NCBI RefSeq assembly: GCF_000972495.1
Contig: NZ_LATM01000001.1
Coordinates: 1-64,000 of the forward strand
DNA: 64,000 bases
Direction of reading: 5' to 3'
DNA from: Hymenobacter terrenus
GTDB taxonomy: Bacteria > Bacteroidota > Bacteroidia > Cytophagales > Hymenobacteraceae
Shown here: piece after piece, positions 46,269 through 57,295 of the stretch
Layout: each line of letters opens with the position of its first letter
How positions within the stretch are numbered: position 1 is the first letter of the stretch
The notes under the pieces: model-generated
Databases searched by the model: none
What the model was told of the DNA's origin: nothing
Seen by the model: the letters and a program-made list of their open reading frames with translations, nothing else
Program-made: the position numbers and the translations under genes

Positions 46269-46287
46269 CAGGTCAGTTGAGCGGAAA

Positions 46288-46713
46288 TTACTGCTTCTGA
46301 GCAGGAGTTGCCGGAGCAGCAGGTTGGGCCGGAGCCGTAGCGGGCGCCGTGCTGCTGCCAGCAGGGGCCGGAGCACTGCCAGGGGCTGCGGCACCCGGAG
46401 CCGGTGCGCCAGGAGCAGGGGCCGGAGCCGGTAGCTTGGTTTCGAGGGCACGTTGCTGGTTCACACTACGAACGGGGCCACCGCCAGTCGAAGTCAGCAT
46501 GTGCGTGCCGAGCGACAACACTACCAAACCGATGGCAAAGCCCCAGGTGAGCTTTTCGAGGAGGTCGCCGGTGCGTTTCACGCCCATCATGCTGGCCGCG
46601 CCGCCAGCGCTAAACTGGCTGGAGATTCCGCCGCCTTTCGGGTTTTGTGCCAGTACCACGAGGGCCAGCAGGAAGCACACAACGAGAATGAGGATAACGA
46701 GAGCAGTATACAT
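46288..46713 (-). CDS. secG: Preprotein translocase subunit SecG
   Basis: The N-terminal half is SecG-like: a first membrane helix (MYTALVILILVVCFLLALVV), the conserved LAQNPKGGGISSQFSAGGAA with SMMGVKRTGDLLEKLTW, and a second helix (FAIGLVVLSLGTHML). A low-complexity Ala/Pro tail of about 50 residues follows, as is common in Bacteroidota SecG. It supports Sec export. The preceding gene ends 27 bp upstream on the same strand, so they are probably co-transcribed. Confidence 0.93.
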   Translation of the reverse strand: MYTALVILILVVCFLLALVVLAQNPKGGGISSQFSAGGAASMMGVKRTGDLLEKLTWGFAIGLVVLSLGTHMLTSTGGGPVRSVNQQRALETKLPAPAPAPGAPAPGAAAPGSAPAPAGSSTAPATAPAQPAAPATPAQKQ

Positions 46714-46740
46714 GAGAGGCAGGAAAGCTGAGGAAGCGAA

Positions 46741-48285
46741 TTACGCCGGGGGTTGCAATTGTTGGATTTGGGCCGCAAAGTACGCCAATTTTTCCGGCTG
46801 TTTCACCATGAGCTTCTCATAAATCTCAATGGCTCGGGCCGTTTTGCCCTGACGCACGAAAATGCGGGCGAGATTTTCCGACACTAAGTCGGGCTCGGCG
46901 CGGGTGCTGCGCACGCTCAAGTCGGCCTGATGGTTGGCGGCGGGTGGCAGCATGGCGGGCCGTGTGAGACGGGGTTGGCGGCGCAGGAAGTTATTAATCA
47001 AGTCCAGCGAGGAAGGTAAGACCGGGGGCGGTGGGTAGTGAGTAGCCCAGTGGTCGAGCAGCAGCGGGTCGGGCTCGAAAAAAGCGCCCGGCGGCGGCAG
47101 CGGCGCTGCCGGCGGCTGAGCCACAGAAGCCAATGCCGAAGTATCTTCCGAAGTTTCAATGCTGTCCGCCAACAAGCTCAGTAGCTGCATAGAAAAACCC
47201 AGGCGGCTGCTTTCGCCGAAACCGTAGCCTATAGTATCATCGCCGGTAAAGGCCACCGGGGTAAAAGCTGCGGGCCCTGGCGTGTTGTTTGTGCTCGTGA
47301 GGGCAATGAATTCCGGCAGTGGGTCTTTGCTACCCAGGCTCAGGGTAACGGCCGCCGCGGCCCATTCATCAACCAGGCCGGGTAACTCGTACGTTGGCAC
47401 GAGCGGTGGCGGCGTCTCGGCCAAACCAAACTCAAACCGTGCTTCTCCTACCTCCACGGGCGGGCGGATAGCCGGTGCCTGAGCAGGCAAATCTCCCTCC
47501 GTTTCAGCTTCGGTCTCAAGGGTTAAAATTATTGCAGGCGCCGTATTAGCGGCGAGAATGTCAACGCCTTCCTGATCGAGAAATATGAAATTATCGGCTT
47601 CTTCTACGTTACTCACGGGCTCCGTTTCCGGCTCTATGGGTGCAGACAGCTCCTCAAATAGCGCTTCTTCCGGGGTGAGAGTACCTGCCGAAACCGGCTC
47701 GGCCAACTTATCAGGAATCTCTACCGAAGCCACAATTACCAGAACAGGCTCTGCTACGGGCGTACTCACTGGGGCTTCCACGTCGGGCATCGGCTCAACC
47801 GTTGTTAGCGGCGTGGCTTCTATAGTCGGCGGAACTACTGCCGAAACCAAGACCTCCGATTCCGCGGCTGCCAGTTCGGCAGGCGATGGTACAGCTACTA
47901 TAGAAGGCGCGGGAACTGCGATTGCTACGGCCGCAACCGCCTCCGTAGCAACTGCTGTTTGCGGTAGGATTGGTTCTTCTGTGGCTGCTGGCTCGACAGC
48001 GGCCGGGGCTACCTGCTCAATGAGGCGGCGGAGCAGAGTGCGGTCGGCGGCGTAGGTGGCGGCGCGGCGCAGCCGCTGTCCGGCTAGCATGGTGCCCTGG
48101 TCGTGCGCTGCTTTGGCCAGCAGCAGGTGCGCCGTCTGGCAGTAGGGAAAGGCCTGGGCTAGCTGTTCCAACTCGCGCACTTCCGCCGGGCCGAGGGCGG
48201 TGGTGTGGTCAAGAACGTGCAGAAGCGTGGCGCGGGTCACAGAGGTAAAGGCGGCTTTGTAAGAGAAGCAGATTGAAGGAGTCAA
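46741..48285 (-). CDS. Hypothetical Ala/Pro/Glu-rich protein with a tetratricopeptide-like end
   Basis: A protein of about 500 residues. The N-terminal helical part (ALGPAEVRELEQLAQAFPYC, QTAHLLLAKAAHDQGTMLAG) matches the start of Bacteroidota proteins linked to lptE and secG. The middle 250 residues are low-complexity (Ala, Pro, Val, Glu). The C-terminal LARIFVRQGKTARAIEIYEK and LMVKQPEKLAYFAAQIQQLQ resembles one TPR unit. GTG at 48240 is a likelier start than ATG 48285. Function is unknown, perhaps scaffolding. Confidence 0.8.
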   Translation of the reverse strand: MTPSICFSYKAAFTSVTRATLLHVLDHTTALGPAEVRELEQLAQAFPYCQTAHLLLAKAAHDQGTMLAGQRLRRAATYAADRTLLRRLIEQVAPAAVEPAATEEPILPQTAVATEAVAAVAIAVPAPSIVAVPSPAELAAAESEVLVSAVVPPTIEATPLTTVEPMPDVEAPVSTPVAEPVLVIVASVEIPDKLAEPVSAGTLTPEEALFEELSAPIEPETEPVSNVEEADNFIFLDQEGVDILAANTAPAIILTLETEAETEGDLPAQAPAIRPPVEVGEARFEFGLAETPPPLVPTYELPGLVDEWAAAAVTLSLGSKDPLPEFIALTSTNNTPGPAAFTPVAFTGDDTIGYGFGESSRLGFSMQLLSLLADSIETSEDTSALASVAQPPAAPLPPPGAFFEPDPLLLDHWATHYPPPPVLPSSLDLINNFLRRQPRLTRPAMLPPAANHQADLSVRSTRAEPDLVSENLARIFVRQGKTARAIEIYEKLMVKQPEKLAYFAAQIQQLQPPA

Positions 48286-48448
48286 TTCCTGCTAATCTGC
48301 GCTGCGAACGAATTAACAGGGGCGCAACATTACGCTAATTTACGCAAAGCCCCCCTCATTTACCGCCCAAATCCCCTGACTTTACCTTGAGTTTTTACGA
48401 TTAGTTATAGCTTTATCTCAGTCTGCGAAAGCTCAACCAGTTCGGCCG

Positions 48449-48988
48449 CTACCAGTTAGCTACTGACTTATTAAAAATGTCGGTAATGATTTTCGTTGTA
48501 GTCGTGCGAACCGCGTTCGGGTCACTGTTGATGGTGGCAATGTTCCGATTGCCCGGGTAGTCGTCGAAATTCTGAAAGATTTGCTCGAAGCTCTGCTTGT
48601 CGTCTTTCGTGTTGGTGAAACGGATTTTGACCTGAATAGTGAGGCGGTTGGAGCCGGCCTGGTCAAGGCCATTGACTTGTTGGACAGACGCGGGCGCAAA
48701 ATCATATGCCACAATGTTGCCATCGAATTGCAAGTCGCCGTCGCGCGGGACCAGTTTGAGGTTGGTATTGCGCTGGAAGTAGTCTTTCAGGTCCTCGGTG
48801 AAGCGCTGGGTGAGGAAGGACGGCCCGGTGGGCGAGTTGTTTTGAATGGTAGAAATAGAAATGGTGCGCACGGCCGGGTCAATGTTGGTGCCATTGAACG
48901 AGTAGATGCCACAGCTGCTGAGGCCCATTAAAAGGCTAAGAGCTATTAGCGGAAAGCAAAAAGCCCTTTTACACTTGCTCCAAATCAT
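48449..48988 (-). CDS. LptE-like outer-membrane lipoprotein
   Basis: A 179-residue lipoprotein with a lipobox LSSC after ALSLLMGLSSCGIYSFNGTN. GPSFLTQRFTEDLKDYFQRN and VPRDGDLQFDGNIVAYDFAP fit the LptE family of Bacteroidota, which helps LptD insert lipopolysaccharide into the outer membrane. The start overlaps the end of the sigma-54-type activator gene by 20 bp, so the two are co-transcribed. Confidence 0.88.
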   Translation of the reverse strand: MIWSKCKRAFCFPLIALSLLMGLSSCGIYSFNGTNIDPAVRTISISTIQNNSPTGPSFLTQRFTEDLKDYFQRNTNLKLVPRDGDLQFDGNIVAYDFAPASVQQVNGLDQAGSNRLTIQVKIRFTNTKDDKQSFEQIFQNFDDYPGNRNIATINSDPNAVRTTTTKIITDIFNKSVANW

Positions 48989-50261
48989 ACTGCTTCAGTT
49001 TACGGTACAAGGTGCGTTCCGAAATGCCCAAATCGTGGGCCGCGTACTTGCGCTTGTTGTTATGTTTTTTCAACGCCTTGAGTATCATTTCACGTTCCTT
49101 GACGTCCAGAGAGAGGGTTTCTTCCTCAGTTTCGTGCGGAATGTCTTCTACGGGCGCCTCGTCGTCATAGCTCGTTGGAGGCTCGGCATTGTAGGTGCTG
49201 GGCGGCGAGGGCAGGAAGTATTCGGCAGCTTGGCCGCTCTCAAACGCACCAGACGAAGGTGTATTGTTGAAGAGGTGGCTATTTTGGCGCAGTAATTCCT
49301 GGGCTTCGTGCGGGCGTTGGCCGGTGGCCATTTCCAGCACCATTTTCTTCAGGTCCGTCATGTCGCGACGCATGTCGAACAGGATTTTGTAGAGCAAATC
49401 CCGCTCGGAGTAACCGGCCGTGGCGCCCTCGGCCGCGCCGGGGCCCAGCAGCATGGGCAGGCGGCTGGCCTGGTCCTGCGGCAGGTAGGGCGCCAAGCGG
49501 CGGGCATCCAGCTCTCGCTCGGTTTCGAGCACCGATATTTGCTCTGCTATATTCTTGAGCTGGCGAATGTTGCCGGGGAACCGGAAGCGCGTCAGGGCCT
49601 GTACCGCGTCGGGCAGTAGGGTGATGGGCCGGGTCCGGTAGCGCTCAGCCGAGTCTGAGGCAAACTTGCGGAACAGCAGGTAAATATCCTCGCCGCGCTC
49701 GCGCAGGGGCGGCACCGTGATGGGCACCGTGTTGAGGCGATAGTACAGGTCCTCGCGGAAGGTGCCGGCCTGCACGCGGTCGAGCAGATTCACGTTGGTG
49801 GCGGCCACTACGCGCACATCGGTTTTCTGCACCTTGCTGCTGCCCACACGAATAAATTCGCCGTTCTCCAGCACGCGCAGCAGGCGGGCCTGGGTGCCGA
49901 GCGGCATTTCGCCGATTTCGTCCAGGAAAATAGTGCCGCCGTTGGTCACCTCGAAGTAGCCCTTGCGGGCTTCGTTGGCGCCGGTGAACGAGCCTTTCTC
50001 GTGGCCAAACAGCTCAGAGTCAATCGTGCCCTCGGGAATAGCCCCGCAGTTGATGGCAATGAACTGCCCGTGCTTGCGCGGCGACAAGGCGTGGATAATC
50101 TTAGAAAATGACTCCTTGCCCGACCCGCTTTCGCCGGTGATGAGCACCGTCATATCGGTAGGCGCGACCTGTGCAGCTACCTGAATGGCATAGTTCAGCG
50201 CGGGCGCATTGCCGATGATGCCGAACCGGAGCTTAATGGATTGAATTTCTTGGCTGGTCAA
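48969..50261 (-). CDS. Sigma-54-dependent-type transcriptional activator (no receiver domain)
   Basis: This 430-residue AAA+ regulator starts at TTG 50261; no ATG or GTG lies near. The Walker A is ITGESGSGKESF, the sigma-54 contact loop reads EKGSFTGANEARKGYF (GSFTGA instead of GAFTGA), and Walker B is GTIFLDEIGEMP. An arginine finger follows in REDLYYRLNTVPITVPPLRE. The C-terminal Fis-like HTH is KYAAHDLGISERTLYRKLKQ. It lacks a response-regulator domain. Targets are unknown; lptE follows it. Confidence 0.9.
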   Translation of the reverse strand: MTSQEIQSIKLRFGIIGNAPALNYAIQVAAQVAPTDMTVLITGESGSGKESFSKIIHALSPRKHGQFIAINCGAIPEGTIDSELFGHEKGSFTGANEARKGYFEVTNGGTIFLDEIGEMPLGTQARLLRVLENGEFIRVGSSKVQKTDVRVVAATNVNLLDRVQAGTFREDLYYRLNTVPITVPPLRERGEDIYLLFRKFASDSAERYRTRPITLLPDAVQALTRFRFPGNIRQLKNIAEQISVLETERELDARRLAPYLPQDQASRLPMLLGPGAAEGATAGYSERDLLYKILFDMRRDMTDLKKMVLEMATGQRPHEAQELLRQNSHLFNNTPSSGAFESGQAAEYFLPSPPSTYNAEPPTSYDDEAPVEDIPHETEEETLSLDVKEREMILKALKKHNNKRKYAAHDLGISERTLYRKLKQYDLEQV

Positions 50262-50300
50262 GGCTAGATGGTATTTAAAGCGAAAGGTAGAAACCGCTTA

Positions 50301-50594
50301 TTATTCATGGCGAGCAAAAAAGTCCTCGAACTTTTTGTTTTTGCCAAATCCGCCGCTGCTTTGCAGAAACAATGTATCAGGCTCGTATTCATCAACTACT
50401 CCTAAAATCTTCCAAGGAAAGAATAGACTTCTCTCCTGGTAGAAGCGGTAATTCTTGTTTGAAATTTGGTCATTCTCAGCATCAACAAACACTCGCTCTA
50501 TTTCTGCCTTATCAAGTTTGATGCGGAAGAAAGTTTCTAGCTCCAGTAGGGTCAGGCGGAGTTTTTCATCAATGAAAAGAATGCGAAAGACCAT
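50301..50594 (-). CDS. Small hypothetical protein, 97 aa, abutting miaB
   Basis: An unrecognised soluble protein: MVFRILFIDEKLRLTLLELE, then FFRIKLDKAEIERVFVDAEN and RSLFFPWKILGVVDEYEPD. Its ATG directly follows the miaB TAG, so it is translated from the same mRNA. AT-richer than its neighbours, it may be a recent insertion in the miaB-regulator unit. It has no membrane segment. Confidence 0.65.
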   Translation of the reverse strand: MVFRILFIDEKLRLTLLELETFFRIKLDKAEIERVFVDAENDQISNKNYRFYQERSLFFPWKILGVVDEYEPDTLFLQSSGGFGKNKKFEDFFARHE

Positions 50595-52031
<1,437 letters not shown>

Positions 52032-52056
52032 AATAGAAGCGCGTTTCGGCGGAGTG

Positions 52057-52064
52057 CAAAGATA
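52057..52064 (-). promoter_or_regulatory. Bacteroidota -7 box (TATCTTTG) for miaB
   Basis: The minus strand reads TATCTTTG followed by C, matching TAnnTTTG, 26 bp before the miaB ATG. Confidence 0.5.
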
Positions 52065-52289
52065 TGGCAGCGCAACGCAAAATGACAGAATGGCAGAGCT
52101 TGTTGACGAAGAAAGAATCACATTTTCCGCCTTGCCAACGAGGCGACGCGGCCGTGCAGCGGAGGCTGAGGAATGGCAGCGAGTGATTCGGCAGCGTTTC
52201 GTTCCGGCCTCGTTCGACGACGCAAGCCCCGGCCAGGCCTGCGGCCCGAATATGCCTTCCTCAGTTGAGGAAGGGAGTTGCTCCTGCAA

Positions 52290-53591
52290 TCAAGCTTGCT
52301 GAATAACGGTTCCCAGTACTTCTAATAAGGCTTTGGCTTTGAGCAAGCACTCCGCATATTCCCGCTCGGGGTCAGAGTCGTAGGTGATGGCGGAGCCAAC
52401 CTGAAAGCTGAGGTAGCCAGTGTCTTGCCGGTACTGGAGCGAGCGGATGACGACGTTGAATTCGAATTCGCCGTCGGGCCATACGTAGCCGATGCTGCCG
52501 CTGTAGAGGCCACGCCGGGTATTTTCGTAGTGCTCAATGAGCTGCATGGCCCTGATTTTAGGGGCGCCGGTCATCGAGCCCATCGGGAAGGTGGCGCGCA
52601 GCACGTCCTCCAGGTTGGCGTCGGGGCGTAGGTCGGCTTCTACGGTGGAAATCATTTGCCAGAGGTGGCGGAAAGGGTAGAGGCCGAACAGTTCGGGCAC
52701 GCGCACGGTGCCGGTTTGGGCCACGCGGGCCAGGTCGTTGCGCACGAGGTCCACAATCATCAGGTTTTCAGCGCGCTCTTTTTCGTCGTGCAATAGGGTT
52801 TGCCGCTGCTGCTCGTCTTCGGCGAGTGTGGTGCCGCGCCGGATGGTGCCCTTGATGGGCTGGGAAATAATGCGCGGGGCGCGGTGGGCTAAAAACCGCT
52901 CGGGGGAGGCGCACAGCAGAAAGTGGTCGTGCCAGCGAATGAAGCCCGCAAACGGAGCAGGCGAAGTTTCCATCAGCCGCCAAAAAACGTCTGCGGGGGC
53001 CAGCGTAACGTTTTCGGCATAAAATTCCTGGCACAGATTAAGTTCGTAGACTTCTCCATTCAAAATATCTTCGCGAATGGCTTCCACGGCGCGCAAATAA
53101 TCGGCCTTCGCTAGCCGGGGCCGCAACAGGGGCACTTGCAGGGTGGGTCCGGCCGGCACCGTCTGCGCCAGAATTTGAGTTAATATGTCCGCTGTTTGCC
53201 CATGAATTTCTACCGCGTCGGCGCGCCATAAAAGCCAGGTCTGAGGCGTGAAGAAATGCAGCTGGGGCCAGGCAAATCCAGTGAAGTTCTGGCTGGTCAG
53301 AGCTTCAATGTCGTTTTTGGTATCGTAGGTGATAAAGCCACAGCGCGGCCTAGGTGCGGGGGCTGGCTGGGCTAGTGCCCGTAGTTCGGCCAGCGAGCCA
53401 GCGGCAGTAGCTGCCTCCGTAGCCACGGCCAGCACGTGGTCGAAGGGGCCATGGGGATAAGCCAGCCCATTCGGTTCAAAGTAAGCACAGTGCAAAAAAG
53501 CGGCGGCCCAAGCCAGCGCCCGCCTGCGAAAATCAGCCGGCAAGTCCGAGAGGGGAAGAATAATGCAGGAAGCAGTGGATGGAGTGGACAC
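52290..53591 (-). CDS. pabB: Aminodeoxychorismate synthase component I-like (chorismate-binding)
   Basis: A 433-residue chorismate-utilising enzyme starting at GTG 53591. Seen are the family blocks LLCASPERFLAHRAPRIISQ, PIKGTIRRGTTLAEDEQQRQ, NLMIVDLVRNDLARVAQTG and FPMGSMTGAPKIRAMQLIEH, plus GLYSGSIGYVWPDGEFEFNV. It probably makes 4-amino-4-deoxychorismate for folate. The anthranilate synthase TrpE is closely related, but the length and the lack of a trp context favour PabB. It is isolated from the neighbours by 70-260 bp. Confidence 0.85.
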   Translation of the reverse strand: MSTPSTASCIILPLSDLPADFRRRALAWAAAFLHCAYFEPNGLAYPHGPFDHVLAVATEAATAAGSLAELRALAQPAPAPRPRCGFITYDTKNDIEALTSQNFTGFAWPQLHFFTPQTWLLWRADAVEIHGQTADILTQILAQTVPAGPTLQVPLLRPRLAKADYLRAVEAIREDILNGEVYELNLCQEFYAENVTLAPADVFWRLMETSPAPFAGFIRWHDHFLLCASPERFLAHRAPRIISQPIKGTIRRGTTLAEDEQQRQTLLHDEKERAENLMIVDLVRNDLARVAQTGTVRVPELFGLYPFRHLWQMISTVEADLRPDANLEDVLRATFPMGSMTGAPKIRAMQLIEHYENTRRGLYSGSIGYVWPDGEFEFNVVIRSLQYRQDTGYLSFQVGSAITYDSDPEREYAECLLKAKALLEVLGTVIQQA

Positions 53592-53660
53592 GGATTAATA
53601 AGCATGCCGCGTCAGAAAAGGCACGGCCATGGTGGTAACAGGTAATGCGTTGAATTGGTC

Positions 53661-55232
53661 TTACCTCAGTTCGCGCAGAGCTAGGTTGGCTTTAGCATCG
53701 GTGCTATTTTTGTACTCGTGCCAGGGGTAATTCAGGGCTTTTTCGAAATAAAACCGCGCCTGCACCTTATTGCCCACCGACTGGGCTATATACCCTTGTT
53801 GCAAGGCGGCCTGGGGAGCATAATAATAGGGCGCCTTAGGGCCCGCTACGGTCTGCGTGCGCTCGAAGTAAAACCAGGCCGAATCGAGCTGGCCCAGCCC
53901 CTGGTAGGCGCGGGCGCGGCGGTAGGGCTCCTCAATCCGGTCGCGCCACAGCGTAGTGGGCAGCACGCGGAAGTTGTGGAGCGTGGCCAGCGCCTCCTGG
54001 TTGTAGCCGCCATCGGACTGCAGACGGGCGCGGGTGAGGACGGGATGAAGACCCTGGGCCTCCTGGTAATAATGCTGGGCGTAGCTGTCTTCCTCCACGT
54101 CAGCAGGGCCGGGGAGATTGATTTGTGCGCGGTAGCGGGCCACCGCAGCGGTGGACTGTCCGCCCAGCCATGCCGCCAGGTAAAGCTTGAAAGCCGCATC
54201 CTTCCGGTAGTGCTGGCCCTTAAACTCGCGCAAAAACGTCAGGTTCTCCCGCTCCGAAGCCGCATAATCACCCCGATAAAGTAGTAGGTCGGCCGCCATG
54301 TGGTGCAGATAGGCGATGGGCAGATAGCCGGGGCCGGTAGGCCGGGCACGGTAAGCGGCCAACGCGGCCTCGCCCCGATGCTGGCGCTTATTGAGGCTCA
54401 CAAGTAAGTAAGCAAATAGCAGATTATCAGGATGCTGAGTGGCCAGGCGCTCGGCCAAGCGGAGGGCTTCCTCGGGCTGCTTGTAGTAGCTTTCCCGAAT
54501 CATGGCCAGGTAAATCTGACTTTCGGTTTGGAAATCGTGCGGCTGCGCGGCGGCCACGGCCAGGTTTTTCAAGCCAGTGTCGGCGTTGGCGGTCAGGCCC
54601 AGCAGGCGCAGGAGCCAGTGGTAGCCCTGCGGCAACGACCCTACCGCGAACTGACAGACACCTAAAGTCTTACGAGCCGGAGTAAAGGTTGGATAATGCC
54701 GTACCACATCCTGCATCTGGTGGTAGCCGCTGCGCAGATGGTACCCCCCTATGACTATGTGCTTAAACAGCATCTGGCTTAACCCCAGATGCAGCGTGAT
54801 TTCGGCGCGGGCGTAATCGCGCATCGCGCTGGCAGGCGCTTTATCCAGGGTGGCCAAGCGGGCCTCCTGGCTGGCTTCTAAGGTCTCGTAGCGGTCGGCA
54901 TCCTGAGTGACGAGGAGCTCGACAAAATCGGCGGTGTTGGCGACTAGCAGAGGAGCCGGCGCTGCTGGTGTGCTGACCAGCTCGGGCCTCAGCAGGTCGC
55001 GAGCGGGGCCGATGCGGAGCTTCAGAACCTCCGCATAAGCTCGGCGGCTATTAGCGGTGAGGGCTTGAGGTTTTTCGCTGCTGGTTTCTTGCTGAGTAGG
55101 CGCGGTGGGTGCCTGATGGGCCGCGCTGGTTGGCAAAGGCAATAGCGCCCCGGCCAAAGCCTCTACCATCAGCAGCACGACAAGCCGGGCATTGATTCGA
55201 AAAACAGCAACGTCGCTGAAGCAATAGAACAT
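53661..55232 (-). CDS. Exported tetratricopeptide-like repeat protein
   Basis: A 523-residue protein with an N-terminal hydrophobic signal-like segment (ARLVVLLMVEALAGALLPL) and a helical-repeat body. Examples are YPTFTPARKTLGVCQFAVGS, EEALRLAERLATQHPDNLL and PYRRARAYQGLGQLDSAWFY, ending YFEKALNYPWHEYKNSTDAK. The repeats are TPR-like and suggest a binding scaffold in the periplasm. The family is a Bacteroidota group of unknown role. It stands alone; the hairpin at 55245 precedes its start. Confidence 0.75.
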   Translation of the reverse strand: MFYCFSDVAVFRINARLVVLLMVEALAGALLPLPTSAAHQAPTAPTQQETSSEKPQALTANSRRAYAEVLKLRIGPARDLLRPELVSTPAAPAPLLVANTADFVELLVTQDADRYETLEASQEARLATLDKAPASAMRDYARAEITLHLGLSQMLFKHIVIGGYHLRSGYHQMQDVVRHYPTFTPARKTLGVCQFAVGSLPQGYHWLLRLLGLTANADTGLKNLAVAAAQPHDFQTESQIYLAMIRESYYKQPEEALRLAERLATQHPDNLLFAYLLVSLNKRQHRGEAALAAYRARPTGPGYLPIAYLHHMAADLLLYRGDYAASERENLTFLREFKGQHYRKDAAFKLYLAAWLGGQSTAAVARYRAQINLPGPADVEEDSYAQHYYQEAQGLHPVLTRARLQSDGGYNQEALATLHNFRVLPTTLWRDRIEEPYRRARAYQGLGQLDSAWFYFERTQTVAGPKAPYYYAPQAALQQGYIAQSVGNKVQARFYFEKALNYPWHEYKNSTDAKANLALRELR

Positions 55233-55244
55233 GGCAAGGGCAAC

Positions 55245-55275
55245 AAAAAAGGAACGGCTATACCGTTCCTTTTTC
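55245..55275. terminator. Hairpin terminator between the zinc-ribbon gene and the TPR gene
   Basis: AAAAAAGGAACGGCTATACC continues into GTTCCTTTTT. It lies 24 bp past the stop of the zinc-ribbon gene on the minus strand. Confidence 0.8.
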
Positions 55276-55298
55276 AGTTAACAAGCAGAGGCTGAATA

Positions 55299-56060
55299 TT
55301 ATGCCGTGCGGACTTCTACATCGGCCAGAATACGGCCGCAGTGCTCACACACAATGATTTTCTTGTGCGAAATAATGTCGGCTTGGCGCTGGGGTGGTAC
55401 CGTGTTGAAGCAGCCGCCACAGGCGTCGCGGCGCACCAGCACCACGGCCAAGCCGTTGCGCACGTTGCCACGGATGCGAGTGTAGGCCGTCAGCAGGCGC
55501 TCTTCCACCGGTTTGGTGGCTTCCTCGCGCTGAGTCATGATGGCGCGCTCTTCTTCCTCGTTTTCGGAAACGATGGTTTCCAACTCGCCTTTTTTGGTGT
55601 CGAGGTCTTTGCGGCGCTCCTCCAATTTTTGCTTTGTACCGCTGATTTCGGCGTTTTTCACGTCAATCTGGTACTGGGCTTCTTTGATTTTCTTGTCGGC
55701 AATCTGGATTTCCAAGCGCTGAAGCTCAATTTCCTTGGCAATGGCTTCGAACTCGCGGTTGTTGCGGACGTTCTGCTGCTGCTCGTCGTACTTCTTAATG
55801 AGCGACTCGGCGTCTTTGCTGGCCTGCTTGCGGCTCTTGATAAAGTCGTTCAGACCCTGAATCTCTTCGTCAAATTTCTTAACGCGCACTTCGTAGCCAG
55901 CAATTTCATCTTCCAAATCCCGAACCTCTTCGGGCAAATCGCCGCGTACGCGCCGGATTTCATCGAGCTGCGAGTCGAGGTGCTGCAAGGTGAGCAGGGC
56001 TTCGAGCTTGGCGGCTACGGGAACGTCGGCGGGAGCCACGGCGGCACTTTTAGCAGTCAT
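55299..56060 (-). CDS. Coiled-coil protein with a C-terminal C4 zinc ribbon
   Basis: A 253-residue protein with a long heptad-rich helix (LEDEIAGYEVRVKKFDEEIQ to KKGELETIVSENEEEERAI) and four cysteines in RRDACGGCFNTVPPQRQADI and IVCEHCGRILADVEV. This is the DUF164/zf-RING_7 family, of which the chlamydial CdsZ is a studied member. It may stabilise a partner or bind nucleic acid. Its start overlaps the end of the NIF3-like gene by 11 bp, so they form one unit. Confidence 0.88.
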   Translation of the reverse strand: MTAKSAAVAPADVPVAAKLEALLTLQHLDSQLDEIRRVRGDLPEEVRDLEDEIAGYEVRVKKFDEEIQGLNDFIKSRKQASKDAESLIKKYDEQQQNVRNNREFEAIAKEIELQRLEIQIADKKIKEAQYQIDVKNAEISGTKQKLEERRKDLDTKKGELETIVSENEEEERAIMTQREEATKPVEERLLTAYTRIRGNVRNGLAVVLVRRDACGGCFNTVPPQRQADIISHKKIIVCEHCGRILADVEVRTA

Positions 56061-57171
56061 ATTGAACAGGGTTCGTAGGGGTTTCGGCGATTAAGACCGC
56101 AAAAGTACGTTCAAATCCGGCCGTTAGCAAATCCCGAAACACTTCACCGGTGAACTGTTCACTCTCGAAATGGCCTACGTCGCAAAGCATGAGCTGCCCC
56201 TCGGCTCCAAAAAACTCGTGGTATTTCACATCTCCGGTTACGTAAGCATCGGCCCCCGCCGCCCGCGCCGCCCCGATGAGAAAGGCGCCGGCTCCCCCGC
56301 AAATGGCCACAGTACGGATTTCTTTTTCAAACGGTGTGTGGCGCACCACGGGCACCAACAGCTGCGCCTTGAGCAGGGCACGAAAGGCAGCGGGTGTCAG
56401 GGCGGCGGGCAATTCACCTACCAAGCCGGCGCCCACCTCTTGGTGCGTGTTTTCGAGTTTAATCAGCTCATAGGCGACCTCCTCGTACGGGTGCGCGGCG
56501 CGCAAGGCCCGCAGCACGGCCGCCTGCCGGTGCAGGGGAAGCAGCACTTCCAATCGCAGCTCAGGCACCGCTTCGGGCTGATTTTGAGCCCCAATAGCTG
56601 GTTGGGTGCCTGCGCCTGGCGTAAAGGTGCCAGTGCCTGAAGTTTGAAAACTGCACTCCGAATACTGGCCCACCTGGCCGGCTCCGGCCGCGTAGAGCGC
56701 GGCTAGCACGCGGCCGGCCACGTCGGCTTGCTGGTCTTCGGGCCGATGCGGCACGTAGGTAATGAGGCGGCCCAGGATGCCGCTCTGCGGGGCCAGCACG
56801 CGGGTTTTGGTCAGGCTCAGCTTCTCAGCCAGCTTGTCGTTGACGCCGCCGCGTACGTTGTCGAGGTTGGTATGAGCGGCGTAGATGGTCACATCATTTT
56901 TGAGCGCCGCAATGATGGTTTGCTCCACCTCATTGGCACCAGTGAGCCGCTTAAGGGGCCGAAAAATAACCGGGTGGTGGCACACGACCACGTTGCAGCC
57001 GCGCCGCAGCGCTTCGGCTACTACGGCGGGCGTGCAATCGAGGGCAATCAAGACGCCTTTGATTTCGGCGTGCGGGTCGCCGCACTGCAGGCCAGCATTG
57101 TCGTAGCTTTCTTGGTAGGCGAGGGGCGCGGCGGCCTCTAGCAGGCGGGCCAGGTCTTGAACGGTGGGCAT
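56050..57171 (-). CDS. NIF3-like dinuclear metal center protein
   Basis: The 373-residue protein has the NIF3/YbgI core: YQESYDNAGLQCGDPHAEIK, VVCHHPVIFRPLKRLTGANE, YAAHTNLDNVRGGVNDKLAE, and late VGHFESEQFTGEVFRDLL. His and Glu residues in these motifs bind the metal pair. A middle insertion (RLEVLLPLHRQAAVLRALRA and AHPYEEVAYELIKLE) is the PII-like domain of the long form. The biochemical role is not settled (GTP cyclohydrolase-like fold). Co-transcription with the downstream zinc-ribbon gene is common in Bacteroidota. Confidence 0.92.
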   Translation of the reverse strand: MPTVQDLARLLEAAAPLAYQESYDNAGLQCGDPHAEIKGVLIALDCTPAVVAEALRRGCNVVVCHHPVIFRPLKRLTGANEVEQTIIAALKNDVTIYAAHTNLDNVRGGVNDKLAEKLSLTKTRVLAPQSGILGRLITYVPHRPEDQQADVAGRVLAALYAAGAGQVGQYSECSFQTSGTGTFTPGAGTQPAIGAQNQPEAVPELRLEVLLPLHRQAAVLRALRAAHPYEEVAYELIKLENTHQEVGAGLVGELPAALTPAAFRALLKAQLLVPVVRHTPFEKEIRTVAICGGAGAFLIGAARAAGADAYVTGDVKYHEFFGAEGQLMLCDVGHFESEQFTGEVFRDLLTAGFERTFAVLIAETPTNPVQYDC

Positions 57172-57295
57172 GTTTTCAATTAACAGTTATCAGTAACACG
57201 GCACAAAGGAAAGCAGTACAGCTAGTTGATGAATAAGTCAAACTTGGTTTTTCCGCCTGATGCCTAATATTGTGTTATTATAATTTAATATTTAA